A DNA stretch of 64,000 nt from the NCBI GenBank assembly GCA_032191485.1, contig JAVDOI010000005.1, forward strand, positions 8,237,979 to 8,301,978, in the 5' to 3' direction. Position numbers and translations under genes: made by a program. The DNA is from Leptoclinus maculatus (taxonomy: Eukaryota > Chordata > Actinopteri > Perciformes > Stichaeidae). The notes under the pieces were generated by a model. The model was not told where the DNA came from, did not search any database, and saw only the letters and a program-made list of their open reading frames with translations. Positions within the stretch are counted from its first letter, which is position 1. Each line of letters opens with the position of its first letter. This document shows positions 1 to 13,922 of this stretch, one piece after another.

Positions 1-310
1 TGATACAAACAATGAAAACAACACTGCCGTATATACGCTTAGATTATGTTATTTTGAGTGTTGATGGAGCTGCTACAATGTTAGCTTAGCATAGCACCGA
101 TCGATCCGAGCTCCATTGAGAAAACAAGTATTTTAAAAGTGATTAGCTTGTCGTCTTGCGGAGAGAAGTAACAAAACGCGAATTTTACAAATCGGTATCA
201 TTATGTAGTTATTTTGGCATTCCCTTTTATTCGTTTATTGCAATCAAATCACAGCTAAATCTGTTGATTTAGTGTTCATACAGCTGTAGTAAACCAGCCG
301 ACGTGTGGCT
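1..310 (-). mobile_element. hAT-like element fragment, inverted copy of 14415-14715
   Basis: Read on the minus strand, this stretch matches 14415-14715. Shared landmarks are the cacgtcggctggtttactac block, the actacataatgatgccg block, the Cys/Arg-free AT-rich middle and the gagctcggatcgatcggtgc block. The window begins inside the copy. The 14 kb partner begins at 13923 with a terminal sequence (aggggtgtaac) also seen at 60751 in front of a BED-finger transposase, so I infer a hAT-family element. Only a non-coding part is present here. Confidence 0.6.
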
Positions 311-504
311 CAGTGAATACACCTCGATGAAATTCACAGATTGTCTCTGGATGATGTTATGAACCCAGACAAGATGGCGATTAGTTTCCCGGGGATATGT
401 AGGACTAACACAACATGTACAAAGCAGAAATAAGCAGAAATAAATCATAGTCCATGGAGATATAACGCACACAATAACCCATGTTTTTGGCCCTAATTTC
501 AATG

Positions 505-1365
505 TTAATTAAAGCTGCAAGCAGTGATGTACGGGCCCTCGTACCTTCCCGCGTCTCGGGGGTACTGGCGGGACGCCGGCAGACGCGGCCATAAATATTT
601 GCGACCATCAGACAGCGCGCCCACAAGTTTAAAGTATTTTAAATGCGTGGACTGTGACACTGGAAATTATGTAGTGCAAATAGTCCACCAGTTCCTGTCT
701 CCACTATGTGGCTCTAGATAACACGCACAAACATGCATTATGTTGCTCTACATCAAGTATAGATGACCACATCATGTAACTGTCATGGAAATCGGATGCC
801 GTTTGTCACATAACGCTGTTTTCCTGTTGCCAGTATGGTGGTGCTATGACTATGAGTGAAATCCTCAGGCCATGGCTGTTATCAAGCATGGCAAGTTTGG
901 GACAGATTTGAGAAAGTCCAGTGGAGTTACATCAGCTTGTTGTTTAACGGCTAATCACGTAAAATGGCCGCCACGCCACGGCTACACCATTCCATCAAAC
1001 GTAAAGTTTTGAGTAACTTTTAATTGCAAAGGTCTTTAGATTGTACTGACCAAATTTGAAGTGGATCTGACAAAGTCCCTAGGAGGAGTTCGTTAAAGTA
1101 TAGCGACTAGAAATCAAGGGGAAATTCACACAAAAATCAAAATGGCCGACTTCCTGTGAATTTTAGAGCATGGTCCCAAGGGACTTCATGTGATACATGT
1201 TCCTACCAAATGTCATACATGTAGGTCAAACGTAGCGCTGGGGCTTAATTTTGTGGAGTTACAACAGCTTGTTGTTTAACGGCGTTCACGTAAAATGGCC
1301 GCCACACCACGGCTACGTCATTCCATCAAACATAAAGCTTTGAGTAACTTTTAATCCAGCAGACA
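505..1365. repeat. dispersed fish repeat with an internal direct duplication
   Basis: It opens with the aaagctgcaagcagtgatg / gggccctcgtacc type sequence and contains caaaatggccgacttcctgt, both of which I associate with abundant teleost interspersed repeats. A block of about 100 bp is present twice in direct orientation (923-1024 and 1254-1355) with about ten differences. Family assignment is uncertain. It lies in the intron upstream of the first STXBP1-like exon in the window. Confidence 0.5.
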
Positions 1366-1474
1366 CCAAAACGAAAATCACTGGCGGGCTTGTGTCCCCG
1401 TGTCTCTGTCCTTGTCTGTGTGAGTTCATCCCTCCCACCATCACTAAAGTATATCACTCATCTGCGTCTTTCAG

Positions 1475-4400
1475 ACCACCATGAAGGAACTGGCTCAAAT
1501 GCTGAAGAAGATGCCTCAGTATCAGAAAGAGCTCAGCAAGGTAAGCTGTACATCTAAACAGTTACAGCATGTCATGTTACTGTATTTAGAAGAGTTGGTT
1601 AAGTGTGTTCATCCAAAGCACAAAGAGCATTTCAAATTAAACTGGCCAACCAGTGCAGAGTTGGTGTATCACTCATTGCGTTACAAAGGCCAAGCTAAAG
1701 ATAGTTACCAACAGCATCTCTCCTCTCTGACTTATTCAGTATTCAACCCATCTCCACCTGGCTGAAGACTGTATGAACCGCTACCAGGGCACCGTGGACA
1801 AGCTTTGTCGTGTAGAGCAGGTAAGTCACACAGATGCCTTTGTTATATGGTTAGAACTTAGACTGAGTTATAATGTGGAAAGTGAAAGAATCAAATCAAT
1901 GTGACATTCCAGCATAAGCAGCTAAAGGCAGCATTTATGTATGGCTGATGCGGGGAATGTGCTAACTTGCTTTCTTTCCACAAGACCGAGCTTCAGTCTG
2001 GTACAGATGTTGTAAAGAGATGTGGAGGGAGAGACACGAGGCAAAGACACTGCGTGAGGTGAAAGGGACGGGTGCATGCCAGTGTTCTAAAGCAACAGGA
2101 AGTTCATTATGGAAGTTGACTTTACATAGCTAATAGTTTGATGCCATATTAATGCTCTGAACAACAAAAAGAGAACCATTAAGAAACTTTAACTCGTCAT
2201 AACTCGGTCAACTCGGAACACACAGGCAGGTTCCAAAAGGGAACTGCTAATAGCTAATAGTTATCATGTTTTTAAAGATGGCAACTTGCCAAAATGTAAA
2301 CAGATGCAGTCTGAAAAACAAGACAAAAATCTTTTGTCTAAAGATTGGACACAGCTAGCCTTAGTCCGTCAAAAGAGTTTTGCAGTTTAAGGGTGAGTTA
2401 CAGGCTGGAACCTTTTCTTAACAAACTATTGTATCCTCCGCCTGTATAGAATATTTAAGTACTTAAAGTGGAGAGATGAATTAAAGTGTTAGATGTGTTT
2501 AAGTTGAGGGGTTTGTTGATGGGATGTGACCGCGTCCTGCTCACCCCACTGGAGGTACTTGCAGCCACATTCAGGCTCTTCTCTAACGTCTAAGCTAGAT
2601 GTTTACACAGAAGCCCCCGATCCTGTGTATTGTTCAAATGGTACTTATGTGGAATTCATTTTGAGCTTTGCACTCCTCTGCCCTCCGTTGTTTCTAAGGA
2701 TCTTGCAATGGGCATAGATGCAGAGGGAGAGAAGATCAAGGATCCCATGAGACTCATTGTACCCATTCTACTGGATGCCAACGTCAGTGTGTCTGACAAG
2801 ATTCGCATTATCCTGCTCTACATCTTCCTTAAGAATGGTCAGATATCCACTGTCCTGCATTATTGTGACAAAAGCAGAAAAGCACACTCAGAATCTTAAA
2901 TATGTATGCCTTCATATTTTTTTCTTGTTTCTTTAGTTCTGATCTATTCTCTGTTTTCCTTGTGGTTGCATGCATTTTACCATGTTTGTAAGTGAGCATG
3001 CTCTCATGCATGTGTGTATAGACTGGAAACCTATGCTGCATGTGTTTGTGTGTCTGTATGTGTGTGTCAGGTGTGACTGAGGAGAATCTGTGTAAGCTCC
3101 TTCAGCATGCTAACATCCCACCAGAGGACAGTGACATCATTTCCAACATGGCCCACATGGGCCTTCCCATTGTCTCTGAGGTGAGCTATCCTGCCCCAAG
3201 ACCTTAATGTCTCATCATGAAGACTGCTAAGACGATATCTTTCTAACGTAGTAGTTTTGTTGCCTATATCTTGGTTGCCTATAAGTTGTTTCCTGTGAAG
3301 ACGGAAGTTTATTTTGAAAAGACTATAAATGTAATGAAAGGAAATGGAAATGTGTTGCTGGACATTTGTAGGAAAACACATGAGAAATGAGGAGTAACTT
3401 TTAGTAAGATGTCATACGAACTGTTGTATATAGGAACATGGCACCCAGTGCAACAGTGTGGCTCATTGGTTGTGTTTTTAATAGTTTTTGGACAACAATG
3501 GACCTCTATGGCACAAAGGAAGAAGATATATCAGGATATGAAAAACACACAATACTGACAGTTTCTGTCTATTATTATATGCGATAGTTCGCCAATAATG
3601 TTACATGAAAATGTCATAGGCAGAACATTGTCTGTTCAACAGCAAAGACACCTTTTATGTGTGCCTAAGATGCTCAGCTCAGCTGTTTGGGTTACTGTGG
3701 ATCCCTCACTGTAGTGGGCCCATATGGGTTTTCTATGGGCATGCCTGAATGTAAGCTGCATAGAGAAACAGTGAACCCTTAGTGGATCCCTGTAAGCATC
3801 TTTGATGAGATGGTTACAAATGTGTAGGCATCAGCGAAACTGATGACGGGTGACAATCTATCACCAACCCGAACTGAAAGATTCATAGTGTAAAGGCCCA
3901 GTTTTTAAAAAGACTTTCATTTACAACTTATTCACACTGTTTCTAAATAACTAAAACAATCAGAATCTGTTAATGGCCAAGCAAGTGTGAACAGATACGA
4001 GGTATTTTGCCACTCCCAATGTACATGCACAGAAAGAGACATGTGGCTAAAAACAAGGACAACAAAGCTCAACAAGGTCAATGTAAACACTATGTACTGA
4101 ATGTAATAGGTTGATGAGTATACACAGTTTATACCGCGATGCTGTGAAGGCCAATGAGTAATCAGCATTGTTGCATCACAGGGAACTGTCAAAAAAGCCA
4201 AGAAGCCAGATCGCAAGGAGCGAATCAGTGAGCAGACCTACCAGCTGTCCAGGTGGACTCCTCTCATGAAGGATCTCATTGAGGTACAAGTCCTGCTGTT
4301 AGCTTACCAAGCATCATGCACTGTGACTACAAACCAACATTAGGGATTAGGTCTAATGGACTCTTTAGAATGAATTATCTTTTAATCCTAATTTAAATAA

Positions 4401-5488
4401 AATGTATATTTTGATAATGTCATCAAGCACTGGTTCTTAAAATGTAACTGTAGTTTCTTAAACTAATGAATACAATCTTTCATTGGGGTAAGGTAATGTT
4501 TCAAAGAAGACAAACTGTTTTCTTGAATGAAGCATAAGTGGTGATATTAGTGGTGATATGAATTTAATTTAGAATTTCAACAACATTTGCAATACACATG
4601 CTGTCAATTTCTGAATCTTATAACACTTATAAGACAGATAAACTGGTTCATACCTTCCTGCAGTTATAATTAATGCAAGTGCTGTCGATGGGAACAGAGG
4701 AATTCATGACAGGATTTGGGCAGCAGCAGCTGGCTTGTAGTTTCCACAGTGAGGAGCAGATCACCAGTAAGATCTCAGAACATTCACATCCTCGCTCTAC
4801 TTGGTCAACAGGAGTAAATCACCGTCTTCATGGAATTAACTTGAGCTATAACGTTATTTTACTATCTAACTAGCTAGCTGCCAAAACCCAACTCTCCTGT
4901 GGGTGGGGTTCTCAACATGCGCAGAAATATATTATATAAATAAATATATATAAATATATATATATATGTATATTTTTCAGATGGTGTGCCTATTTAATGA
5001 ATAGGATCTTAAGTTTTTGAAGTTTTTGAGAGTCGTTCCACTGTCTAATCTGTTGGAATCTTAATTCGCCTCTAAAAGTCTTGAGCAACAAACTCAAAGG
5101 TGGCCACTTTTAAAACTACCAGTTATCGGCCATTTTTTATTTTATCCCCACAAATGACATGTCTACGTCTTCATCAACGTCTTGGGGCGCTCAAATGAAG
5201 ATCTTTCATGGATTGACCGTACAGTTCTTTAGTGTGGGTGTCCTCTTCAGGAGGTATCTTATCTGTGTTCACAGTAACAGTAACAATGACTCGGCCCTTT
5301 CAGCCACAGAAACACATCAGCTGATTACACCTTTATCATGTTCTGCCTGTTCCTTATTGGTGCATTGCCTTTGAGCTCATTTTGGGACCTTTCTCTCTCT
5401 ACTTTTTAAATTATTAACAGATTCAAACCTTCAGATGTTTCCGGTTTATAGCTACCTCTACTCTCTCTCTCTCTCTCTCTCTCTGTCA

Positions 5489-5577
<89 letters not shown>

Positions 5578-8197
5578 ACACTGACACACACTCAGACTTA
5601 ATACATAATAAAAAATGTTTTTACTTATTCTCAGCCTTTATGCTTTTTAAGTACTACACGTGTCGATCTCTGCGTATGCTTGTATTAAACTGCTTCTTCT
5701 TAATCAGCTGATTATTGGCGTTCACTGGTTTAGTTAAACCAACCAGATCTTGCCACGGTCTCCATCAGTCAATCATGTCACTGCTGTCAAACTTGAGATC
5801 TGTTCTCCTCTCTGTTGCTGTCAGCTGTCATTTTAGGAGAAGTCGTTGTGCCCTCCTCCACCTCATTCACCTCCACTCATCATTCATTCAGTGCCAGGTT
5901 GAGCTCATCACAAGTCTGCTCTTAATCACGTCCAAATCTTCAGCATTCTCTCTCTCTCATCATCACCACCGGTGTCTAGTCTCCATACAGGGGTTTACAA
6001 TTCTACTGACGGATTCATCATCCCCTTAAATATATATTACGATGGGGTCTAATCACTAAAGACTATCCACATGTCAATTCAAATATTTGTTCACTCAAAA
6101 TGAAGTCTCTCCTGATTGAATTACAGTTTATAGCAATGTATGAATTCTTCCAGTTCTAAATGTCAGTTTCCAGGTCTTTCAGCAGTGCAGTACAATGCCT
6201 TTGCACTTCAATACTGTATCTCCAGCAATGCTTTGCAATTTCATCTGTCAGCATTCACACGCATTTTCTGCAGGAAATGTATTTTCTAGTAGGATATTGC
6301 AAATTTTGTTGAAATGTTATACTTCATTCATATCGCCACTGGCAGGCAGTTACTGTGATGACGTGGCATGCCCACACAATGAGCATTGCCGACCAGTGTA
6401 ATATGACTTATGTCTTATTATTATTATTATTATTATTATGAAATATGTTCACAGTAACCAACATCAACTCTCTTTCAACCTACAACTGAACTGTAACTCT
6501 CCTTCTATTGCAAACCGAGTCTACCTACGGGTACAAATGAAAGTAACCTGAACCTGAACAGCATTTTAGTCGGTTGAAAAGATGACGAAAATAGGTGTTA
6601 GACGTGCAGACAGAATATCACCCAGTTTTTAACCATAAATCAACTCACTGGGCATCTGGAGCGCGTATGTACTGTATATCATTTTTAGACCCAAGTAATA
6701 ATTACAGCCGCAATTACATATCGTTTTTTGACAAACTGTTACTCTTGTAATATAAATCCGGTCCTAAGCTACGTCCTTGTATTGTATAATAGATTACTAT
6801 CAGGAGAGCAAGCGCTCATTGCTGCTACAGGCTCTGGTTTTCTCCTTTGGATTCCTCCCTTGAAATGTCTATGAAAGAGCAAATCCTGTACTTTAGTGAT
6901 GGTTAAAATGTTGCCCAGAACAATGAGTTCAACAGGAGCCTAGTGGATATTTCATTAGACAGCACCCCCTCTAATTTTAATCCCGTAGTATTTTGGGTGA
7001 GAACTAACATGGGTCAGTCTGCTTTTAGTGCAAACTAATATCGTATACGTGTTCCCACAGGATGCCATCGAGGACAAACTTGACACTAAGCAATACCCGT
7101 ACATTTCCCAGCGACAAGCATCTGCCAAAGCCAGCGCTCCATCAAGGTGTGTTGTGTTTTAATACTACGAGTACACTTTAGGTAACATATTACTTCAAGA
7201 AATGGCTTCAAGTAGATTTTAGCCAGTGTCATTGTAAATAAGAGTTTTGCAATATTGACTCTGAGGGAACAAAATGACCTGCATTGGAACAAAATCACTG
7301 CTTTTCAATACTTTGCAGTAAATGCTTATCTTTGTCCTTGTTTTACATCTTCCAGTGCTCGCTATGGTAACTGGCACAAGAATAGGGGCCCCACAGAGAT
7401 GAAGACGGGGCCCAGGATCATCGTTTTTATTGTTGGAGGGATGACGTACAGCGAGATGCGCTGCGTCTATGAGGTCACTCAGGCCAATGGCAAGTGGGAG
7501 GCCCTGATTGGTGAGTTCAATGGACAGAAAGTCCCCCAACTTTACTGAAGAGCAGTACACTTAAACACACTTTAAATAGCACATACAATACACAGGAGAT
7601 GCAAAATGTTATTCCTATCAAGACTAAACTTCAACATTACTGATGAAACGTTCTCTTATACTTGGATGGAATACAGTTTAAATGCAGTGCAGTATTACCT
7701 CAATATTTCACTGTGATGTAGTATTCATTACATTCTTATTAGTGGGTTGAGAATAGCTTATTTGATCCAGCCTCCGGGATCAAAAGTGCTTGGATCTTGC
7801 TGATGTATCTCTTTGAATTGTATAATGCTGTTCCCTGTGCAACTGGTCCAGCAGAGCTTGATCTCTTTGAGAGCTGAGATGTTGTTGTGACTCTCAGAGA
7901 ATGGACGCAGTGTCAGGCACAGGAAGTAGGAGAGAACAGGTCAAGAGTTCATTAGGCCTTTAGTCAGCAAACCTCTCAGTCATTAGCAGTATTTTTGTCA
8001 TGACCAGTCTAATGTGTTTCGTACGTAATAATCAAGGATTCAGGATTCAGACCTTGCTAAGGCTTTTCTCCCCTTTAGGTTCCACCCACATTCTCACCCC
8101 CCCTATATACCTAAAGGAGCTTCAACACCCAGACTTCCTGGACCCCAACACCCCTCCAGAGGGCACAGAGGGCACAGAGGAGCCACCTGCAGAATGA
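1475..8197 (+). CDS. stxbp1: Munc18/STXBP1-like Sec1 family protein, 3' half (partial, spliced)
   Basis: Sec1/Munc18 proteins bind syntaxin and SNARE assemblies and drive vesicle priming and fusion; this family member acts at synapses. Coding exons read as 1475-1540, 1740-1820, 2699-2837, 3071-3180, 4182-4283, 7061-7146, 7356-7510 and 8079-8197 (TGA 8195-8197). All junctions are GT-AG and all phases agree. The peptide begins TTMKELAQMLKKMPQYQKEL and includes YSTHLHLAEDCM, LLYIFLKNG, IPPEDSDIISNMAH, ERISEQTYQLSRWTP, DKLDTKQYPYIS and YEVTQANGKWEALIG. These match STXBP1 better than STXBP2 or STXBP3 as I remember them. About 245 residues of the usual ~595 are present, corresponding to the end of domain 3a and to domain 2; the 5' exons lie off the left edge. 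The final exon encodes STHILTPP...LQHPDF, like the shorter mammalian tail. I cannot tell stxbp1a from stxbp1b. Confidence 0.9.
5461..5578. repeat. (TC)n-(CA)n compound microsatellite
   Basis: A TC run at about 5461-5485 is followed by a long, nearly pure CA run up to about 5572, with one aaac interruption. It lies in the 2.8-kb intron between the STXBP1-like exons at 4182-4283 and 7061-7146. The rest of that intron shows a short TA-rich patch (about 4925-4975) and a (TTA)n run at 6415-6440, with no other recognised feature. Confidence 0.95.
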
Positions 8198-11100
8198 AAA
8201 GGCATTTGAAAATGTGATTTGTGAATCCCTGTGTTCCTCCATGTCAATCCACCGCCAGTGTCTTACCTTTGCACCACCTGCAGCAGCTGATCCCTTTCCT
8301 CGTGTTTCTGATCTATATCTGGAAGGAATAAGTCAGTAATGTCGAGAAAAACGACAACTTGTAACACATAAGGGTAAAGGTAAATATTGTTAAATGGTTA
8401 TTGTGATAGTTTTATATATGAGATTCTTAGAAGTGGTACATAATATAACTTACTATACTAATGTACTACGAACATTCTACAGCTAATGAGGTTAGGTGAT
8501 CAGATCTATTCATCCAACACTTCATGGCCAAACCTATGTGAACACCGAAACAGCTTATTGGACACCCATCGGCTTCATCATTACCCATTTTGATGCAGCT
8601 CTGTCACCTGGTTCATGATTACGCGGATTACATACGAATTGACTTCGTGGGATATCTAATTACAGCGCTTGTGGGTATAGCTAACGCTGAATGAGTACAG
8701 ACTGATTTTGCTATATTTGCAACGTCTTTTTTAAAGCTGTGTATGAATTGTTAAATTGGTGAAGATCTTTTCTTAATTTGTAAGTGTCTATTTAAGCCTT
8801 GGTTAAACTCTCAAACATGGACAGCTGCAGACATCTGTTTGTCCACTAGGAGGATGTGTTCAACACAGCGGACTGTACGCAGACGTCCACACAGTGCCTT
8901 CGCTTACATTCTCTGATGATAAAATGATTAGTCATGTGGACCTTCGTGGATCTTGAACTCGTTCAACTTTATGATAGACAACAAATTCGATTGCTAAATA
9001 TTCTGCTGCTGTCAGGCGGTTTCTGACTCCCCACTGTTCAGAAAGAAGAAAATATTACAGAAACTGGAAAATGAATCAATGGGCCCTTTCACATCCTCAT
9101 AAAACAGGGCGTGTCCACAGCAAAAATCAAATATTGCAGCATCTTAGTGCAGCTAAGTACTAAATACCAAATACAAACCTCCACTTTCAGTTATCCTTCT
9201 GTCCTGGTCAGGTTTCTGCTCCAGTCTGCTGAAATTGTGTTTGAACAATATGGGAAAGAAACAACCGCTGATTGCTCTCTACTGATCAGAGGAAACCATG
9301 TAGCCTTCAGGCAGCTAGAACCAGGAGGATCAAAGTTCACTAATTACTTTCAAACCAGCGTTTAAATAGTTATATAACATTGATGAAATATAGATGAAAT
9401 ATATTTTAAGGAAATGTACACACTCTGGTATACTTGATTAATAGATGGAACAGAAGCTTTTGTTTGTAACGTAACTAAAGACATTTGATCCTATCATAAC
9501 AGCGTATATATGTACCTGCTATAATCTTGTGTTTCATTGGCAGTGGGTCAATTTTCTTTTGTCATTTATTATTGACAGAAATGGGGCTACCCAGGTTTAA
9601 TTGTGCCTTTAGCCAACAGCTGCATCACAGGGTCATGGCTGGACCATTTGGTATTGACGGCCAGTGTATTAGATATTTGGAGTAGAGAAGTCCACAGAGG
9701 TACAGGGTATCAGTGACAGCATCAAGACCTCTAGAACGTCTTTCTCTTACACAACATTTGAAATGTTGGGTTAGATCTAATACAGCAATCTCATATTAGC
9801 TGCTCCAGGTTGACCTCTTGGTAGCACACACTTTCCCCGTGAATTGGCATTGCGATACAAGCCCTGCACTCGCTCCACTCGATATTCTCAATGCACTGAC
9901 TCCCAAGATCTGTGAGTGTTTCTCTACCTCATCAACACCCTCAAACTCTGAGTTTCATTGTTTCTAAATCCTTTCTAGCATGAAGTACAGTGTTGTGTCG
10001 TGGTCCACTTCTTAGAAACAATCATCATTGTGACGTCAGCCCTGATGAAAACAAATGTTGCGGTGCGCTAGTTTCCAGATAAAACATAACGACATATAAA
10101 CAATATATTTTCTTAACAATGACTTGCTTTAATGATTTCTTTTATATTATGGTACATCAAATGTATTCATTAATGCGTTGTGAGGAGCTTTGATAGGGAA
10201 TCCGCCTTAGCACCTAGTGATGACGAACTCCCTCAGGACCCTACGTAGAGGAGAGGAGAGGAGGAGAGAGGAAGAGAAGGAAAGGGAGGGAGGGAGGGAG
10301 AGAGGGGCGCTGAATACGAGAGCGGAACAGGAGTGGTTTAGGCTAGGTATGTAGTGACGTATATTATGCTCAGAGCGTTTAGAAGACACCTTTACAGTGT
10401 AACATAGTGCAGCGACAGCACCAGTTTAACTAGCGAGGACCTATCGAGTCAAGAGATGTTTGGATGACGTTTTGACTTGACTTCAAGTCGAAAATGTGGT
10501 AACAGCGAGGACTGACTTGAGTGGAGACGGACAGCACAGCAGGTTGATGGTGCATGTACTCGCTCCTTGGATGGACCCGTGTCCAGAGGTGGGATGTCGT
10601 TTTGACTTCGATGAAATTATGAGCTTAAAATTGTAATATGCAAACGACATGCTAAGAGAAAGTGTCGTATGTTGTGCTCGGAGCGTGAAGATGACAAGTT
10701 GATGGTGTTACATAGTGCAGCGATGGCACTGATTGAGCGGCCCAGCAGGTTAATGGTGCATTCGTGTGATCGTAGGACGCTCCCATTTCCAGAGTTGGGA
10801 AGTTGTTCTTCTGACTTCTGTGTGTTCATGAGCTCGTAGTTGTAGTTGTCATGTGGTCATGTGGAAACAACGTGGACGCTACAACAATGTTTCATTTGAA
10901 TTGCCCAGAGCGTTTAAACAACACAATGATGACTGTTTCCAGTTTGTGTGACAATGAAGAGCAAAGAGAACTGAACTAATCCGGTGAACCTGAAGATATC
11001 ATCTGATTTATTTGTATTTCTGTATGATAGCAGCAGTAGCTGTTGATCGTGCATGTACTATAATGAAGTGTCATGGAGAAACTGCTGCCATATTTGCTAA

Positions 11101-12310
11101 GAATAACAAAACTGGAAACATTTGATGTGTTACCATCAAGAACTGTGTATCAGAAGTAGACGTAGTCGTCGCAACGTCACCCATTGTTTCATACACTTCC
11201 ATGCAATAAGACTTCTTTTACAACCAGAGGAGTCGCCCCCTGTTGGTCAGTAGATGTATTTCAGTTAAAGACATTTCTTCGTGTTTGTTCATATCAGATA
11301 AATAAATGACATCGCTCAATGGTAACATCACTGATGAGAATACAACGAATGTGGGGGTGGTGCTTGAGTTGTAGTGTGGATTAGGCTTCCCTTCATTTTA
11401 GCAGGGCACAGCTAATAACGCGGCCTGTGGATGACACCTGCCTCAAGTGATCTAGCCTTGATTTAAACTGCACTAGGCTGATTGATAATATACAAAAGAA
11501 AAACAGAACTACCGTAAAGAGCCGAGAGAAAGTAATGGATATATCTGCTGCTAGATTTCTAAGTTACTTAAATAAGCCATAGCCAGAGTAGCTGATTTAT
11601 ATTTGGGACTATTCTAGACGAATATGCTGAAAGGGTAACTCCAGTTTCAAACAATTCGGGTTTTATTGTCCACCTATTCAGTTGTGATAACATTGTACTT
11701 ACCAAAGTATGTATTTATTCAGGACAGGGACCAGGGATTGTTCTGGTGTTGTGATGTGGCCTACTTATTCACAGTCAGTTCTTTACCTACAGTAGCAGGA
11801 ATATCAGCACAGAAGAAAAGCAATGCACTGCTATGGACAGAGGCAGCGGAACACTAAACATATCAGTTTAAGTGCACGCATTTAGAATATTGTCTGACGG
11901 GAAACTGAACTGAAAGTTAAGCTGAGCTATAGGTTACTGAGTCCAGTGGCATTGCAGAGAGCAGAGAAATATAACTTTATTGTCCTGTTTGTGTCGGTCA
12001 AACCTGTGGCTATGCATTCGGTAATAAATATGGTTTAAGTAGGTTTTTGTCAATTTCTTCAATCAATATAACATTTATCTTGACTTTGAGCAAGCTTAGC
12101 CAACTCATTTCTAAATGTTACAACAGGAGTAGTTTGTACCAACTCACATCCATTTGGATATGAGTTGTGCTTGAACTTCCACCATTAACGTTAACAAAAC
12201 ACTCAGTAAAACATTCCTTTCATTATTTATAGGTTATTATAATGGACTTACAATACTACCCTTACATCATTATACTGAAACGTGATCATACATCGTCTTG
12301 TTTCTTTTAG
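8198..12310 (+). other. intron or alternative 3' UTR between the two STXBP1-like terminal exons
   Basis: No coding region is recognised. If the exon at 8079 is used as the last exon, part of this is 3' UTR; if it is skipped, all of it is intron. A strongly purine-biased GGA/GA tract lies at about 10246-10312. The segments at about 10390-10560 and 10660-10840 share phrases (gtgttacatagtgcagcga, gttgatggtg), suggesting a degenerate local duplication. Short open frames here have no recognisable similarity. Confidence 0.6.
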
Positions 12311-12363
12311 GATCAAGTGAGATCTTCACCCTTTCTCGCCTTCTAAAAGCCCTCAAAGATTGA
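12311..12363 (+). CDS. stxbp1: alternative terminal coding exon of the STXBP1-like gene
   Basis: The acceptor tttcttttag is followed by an exon that joins in the correct phase to the donor at 7510 (the single base G completes Gly). It gives a tail of G-SSEIFTLSRLLKALKD and stop TGA at 12361-12363. The mammalian gene has two alternative C-termini, one resembling STHILTP-QKLLDTLKK and one resembling STHILTP-TKFLMDLRHPDF. This exon resembles the first (LLKALK for LLDTLKK) and the exon at 8079 the second. The exon is short, so the assignment rests on phase, splice site, downstream position and the following 3' UTR. Confidence 0.7.
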
Positions 12364-13210
12364 AGAAAGAGACCAGCAGACCAGTTCAAAGGTTCCAGAG
12401 CTCCCTCCTCAACCCTCAGCAGTAACTTCTACTCCAACTTCTCCTTTCCTCCCCCTGGCATGACTCATCAACTATATGCTTGTTAACTCAAAACCAAACT
12501 ATGTTTTGAGTGTATTGATGTTGGTGAAATGTTATTGGATGAGATTGGATTGGTATTGAATGTTGTCTACTGTATATTATGGGACATTTATGTCTTTGGA
12601 AAAGTAACGTATGTGAATTAGTTGAGATGATTGGATGAGATTGTGGGATATAAATGCATACTGGACTGGGACAATTATTACACTGCTTCAGTTATAACAG
12701 AACAAAATGTTTTTTCATGCAGACTCATGGGTTAGACGTATTATCTGTGTATTATCTTTGTAACTTAACCTCTGCACAACCTTCTGTTATTGAGTTAGAG
12801 CATGTCAGATTTGTAGTAGTGCAGTCATGCCATACTGTACAAATCATCAGATTATTCTGACCTTGGAAATGCCAATGTAAAGCAACTCGGGTAGTGTATT
12901 TATCTTCATATTCAGCATTTGAAATATAAATATACAGTCTAGTTGGATTGTCTTTCGTTTTTTGTCTCAGTACACATCTGTTTTTTTGGCAGTTTTTTTT
13001 CCTGTAGAGATCAATTTTCCTTTTGGTTCCCAGTGTTTGACTATAATGTCGTCATTAGTTATTGTTGTGTAGTGATACTCTGTAACTAGTAATCCGCTCT
13101 TTATGAAGAGAAAAATCAGTATTATAAGTATGTGCTTGTATATCCACATCCAGGAACAATTCTGCTGCAGAATGTGTGATAGCTAATAAAATTGCTTCCA
13201 TTAAACTATT
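12364..13210 (+). other. 3' UTR of the STXBP1-like gene with poly(A) signal
   Basis: Non-coding sequence follows the stop at 12363. A canonical AATAAA lies at 13185-13190 (agctaataaaattgc), so cleavage is expected around 13205-13215. The stretch from 13211 to 13922 is AT-rich, with nothing recognised. Confidence 0.6.
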
Positions 13211-13922
13211 AATTTTGTGGTTTTTAAACTCTTTCTCCCTTATAAGGACCTTTTAATCTTTACAACATACAACCCTTCTATCCTTAGACCACACATGTAT
13301 CAAAAGGAAAAATTGATAATTGGAGTATTTAGGTCAGTGCTTTTAATTTGCACACTAATCAAATCTGGATAACCACCAAGGCGTAGTATGTACTTAAGTG
13401 TTGTGTCACACATGCCCTACAAAATACTTTTTCATAGGAGTAGGTAAATTAGATAAAAGATACGTATTTCAATTTTTACAATATAAATGTATATACCGGA
13501 AAAACAATTTGAATTGATATCTTTTCAATACTGTGTCCTTTACTAACATGCTAGGAAAAACAGCTTCTTAAACAGACGAATACACTACCAATACAATACC
13601 AAATGTACATTCATAAATAACCCTAAATGAATCATTTTTATTATTTTTTTAATGCTGAGTTCATTGGGGATGAACTGGGCAAAATTTGGATTTAGGACCT
13701 CAATATTTCGAACATCCTGATTACAGCACAGTCTTGTTTGGTAATCGTTCACCCCGGAGTGTGCCTACATTTGGGCCCTGTCGGACTTTATATCATGCAC
13801 ATATGTATTAGGGTTTATACAGTGGCAGCCCGTGTGTTTTATACCTGGGCCTACAGTGCTGTCCTACTACAGTTGAACCACCTCCTAATAACCTCATTAT
13901 GACGCCACAGCTACAGGTTAAT

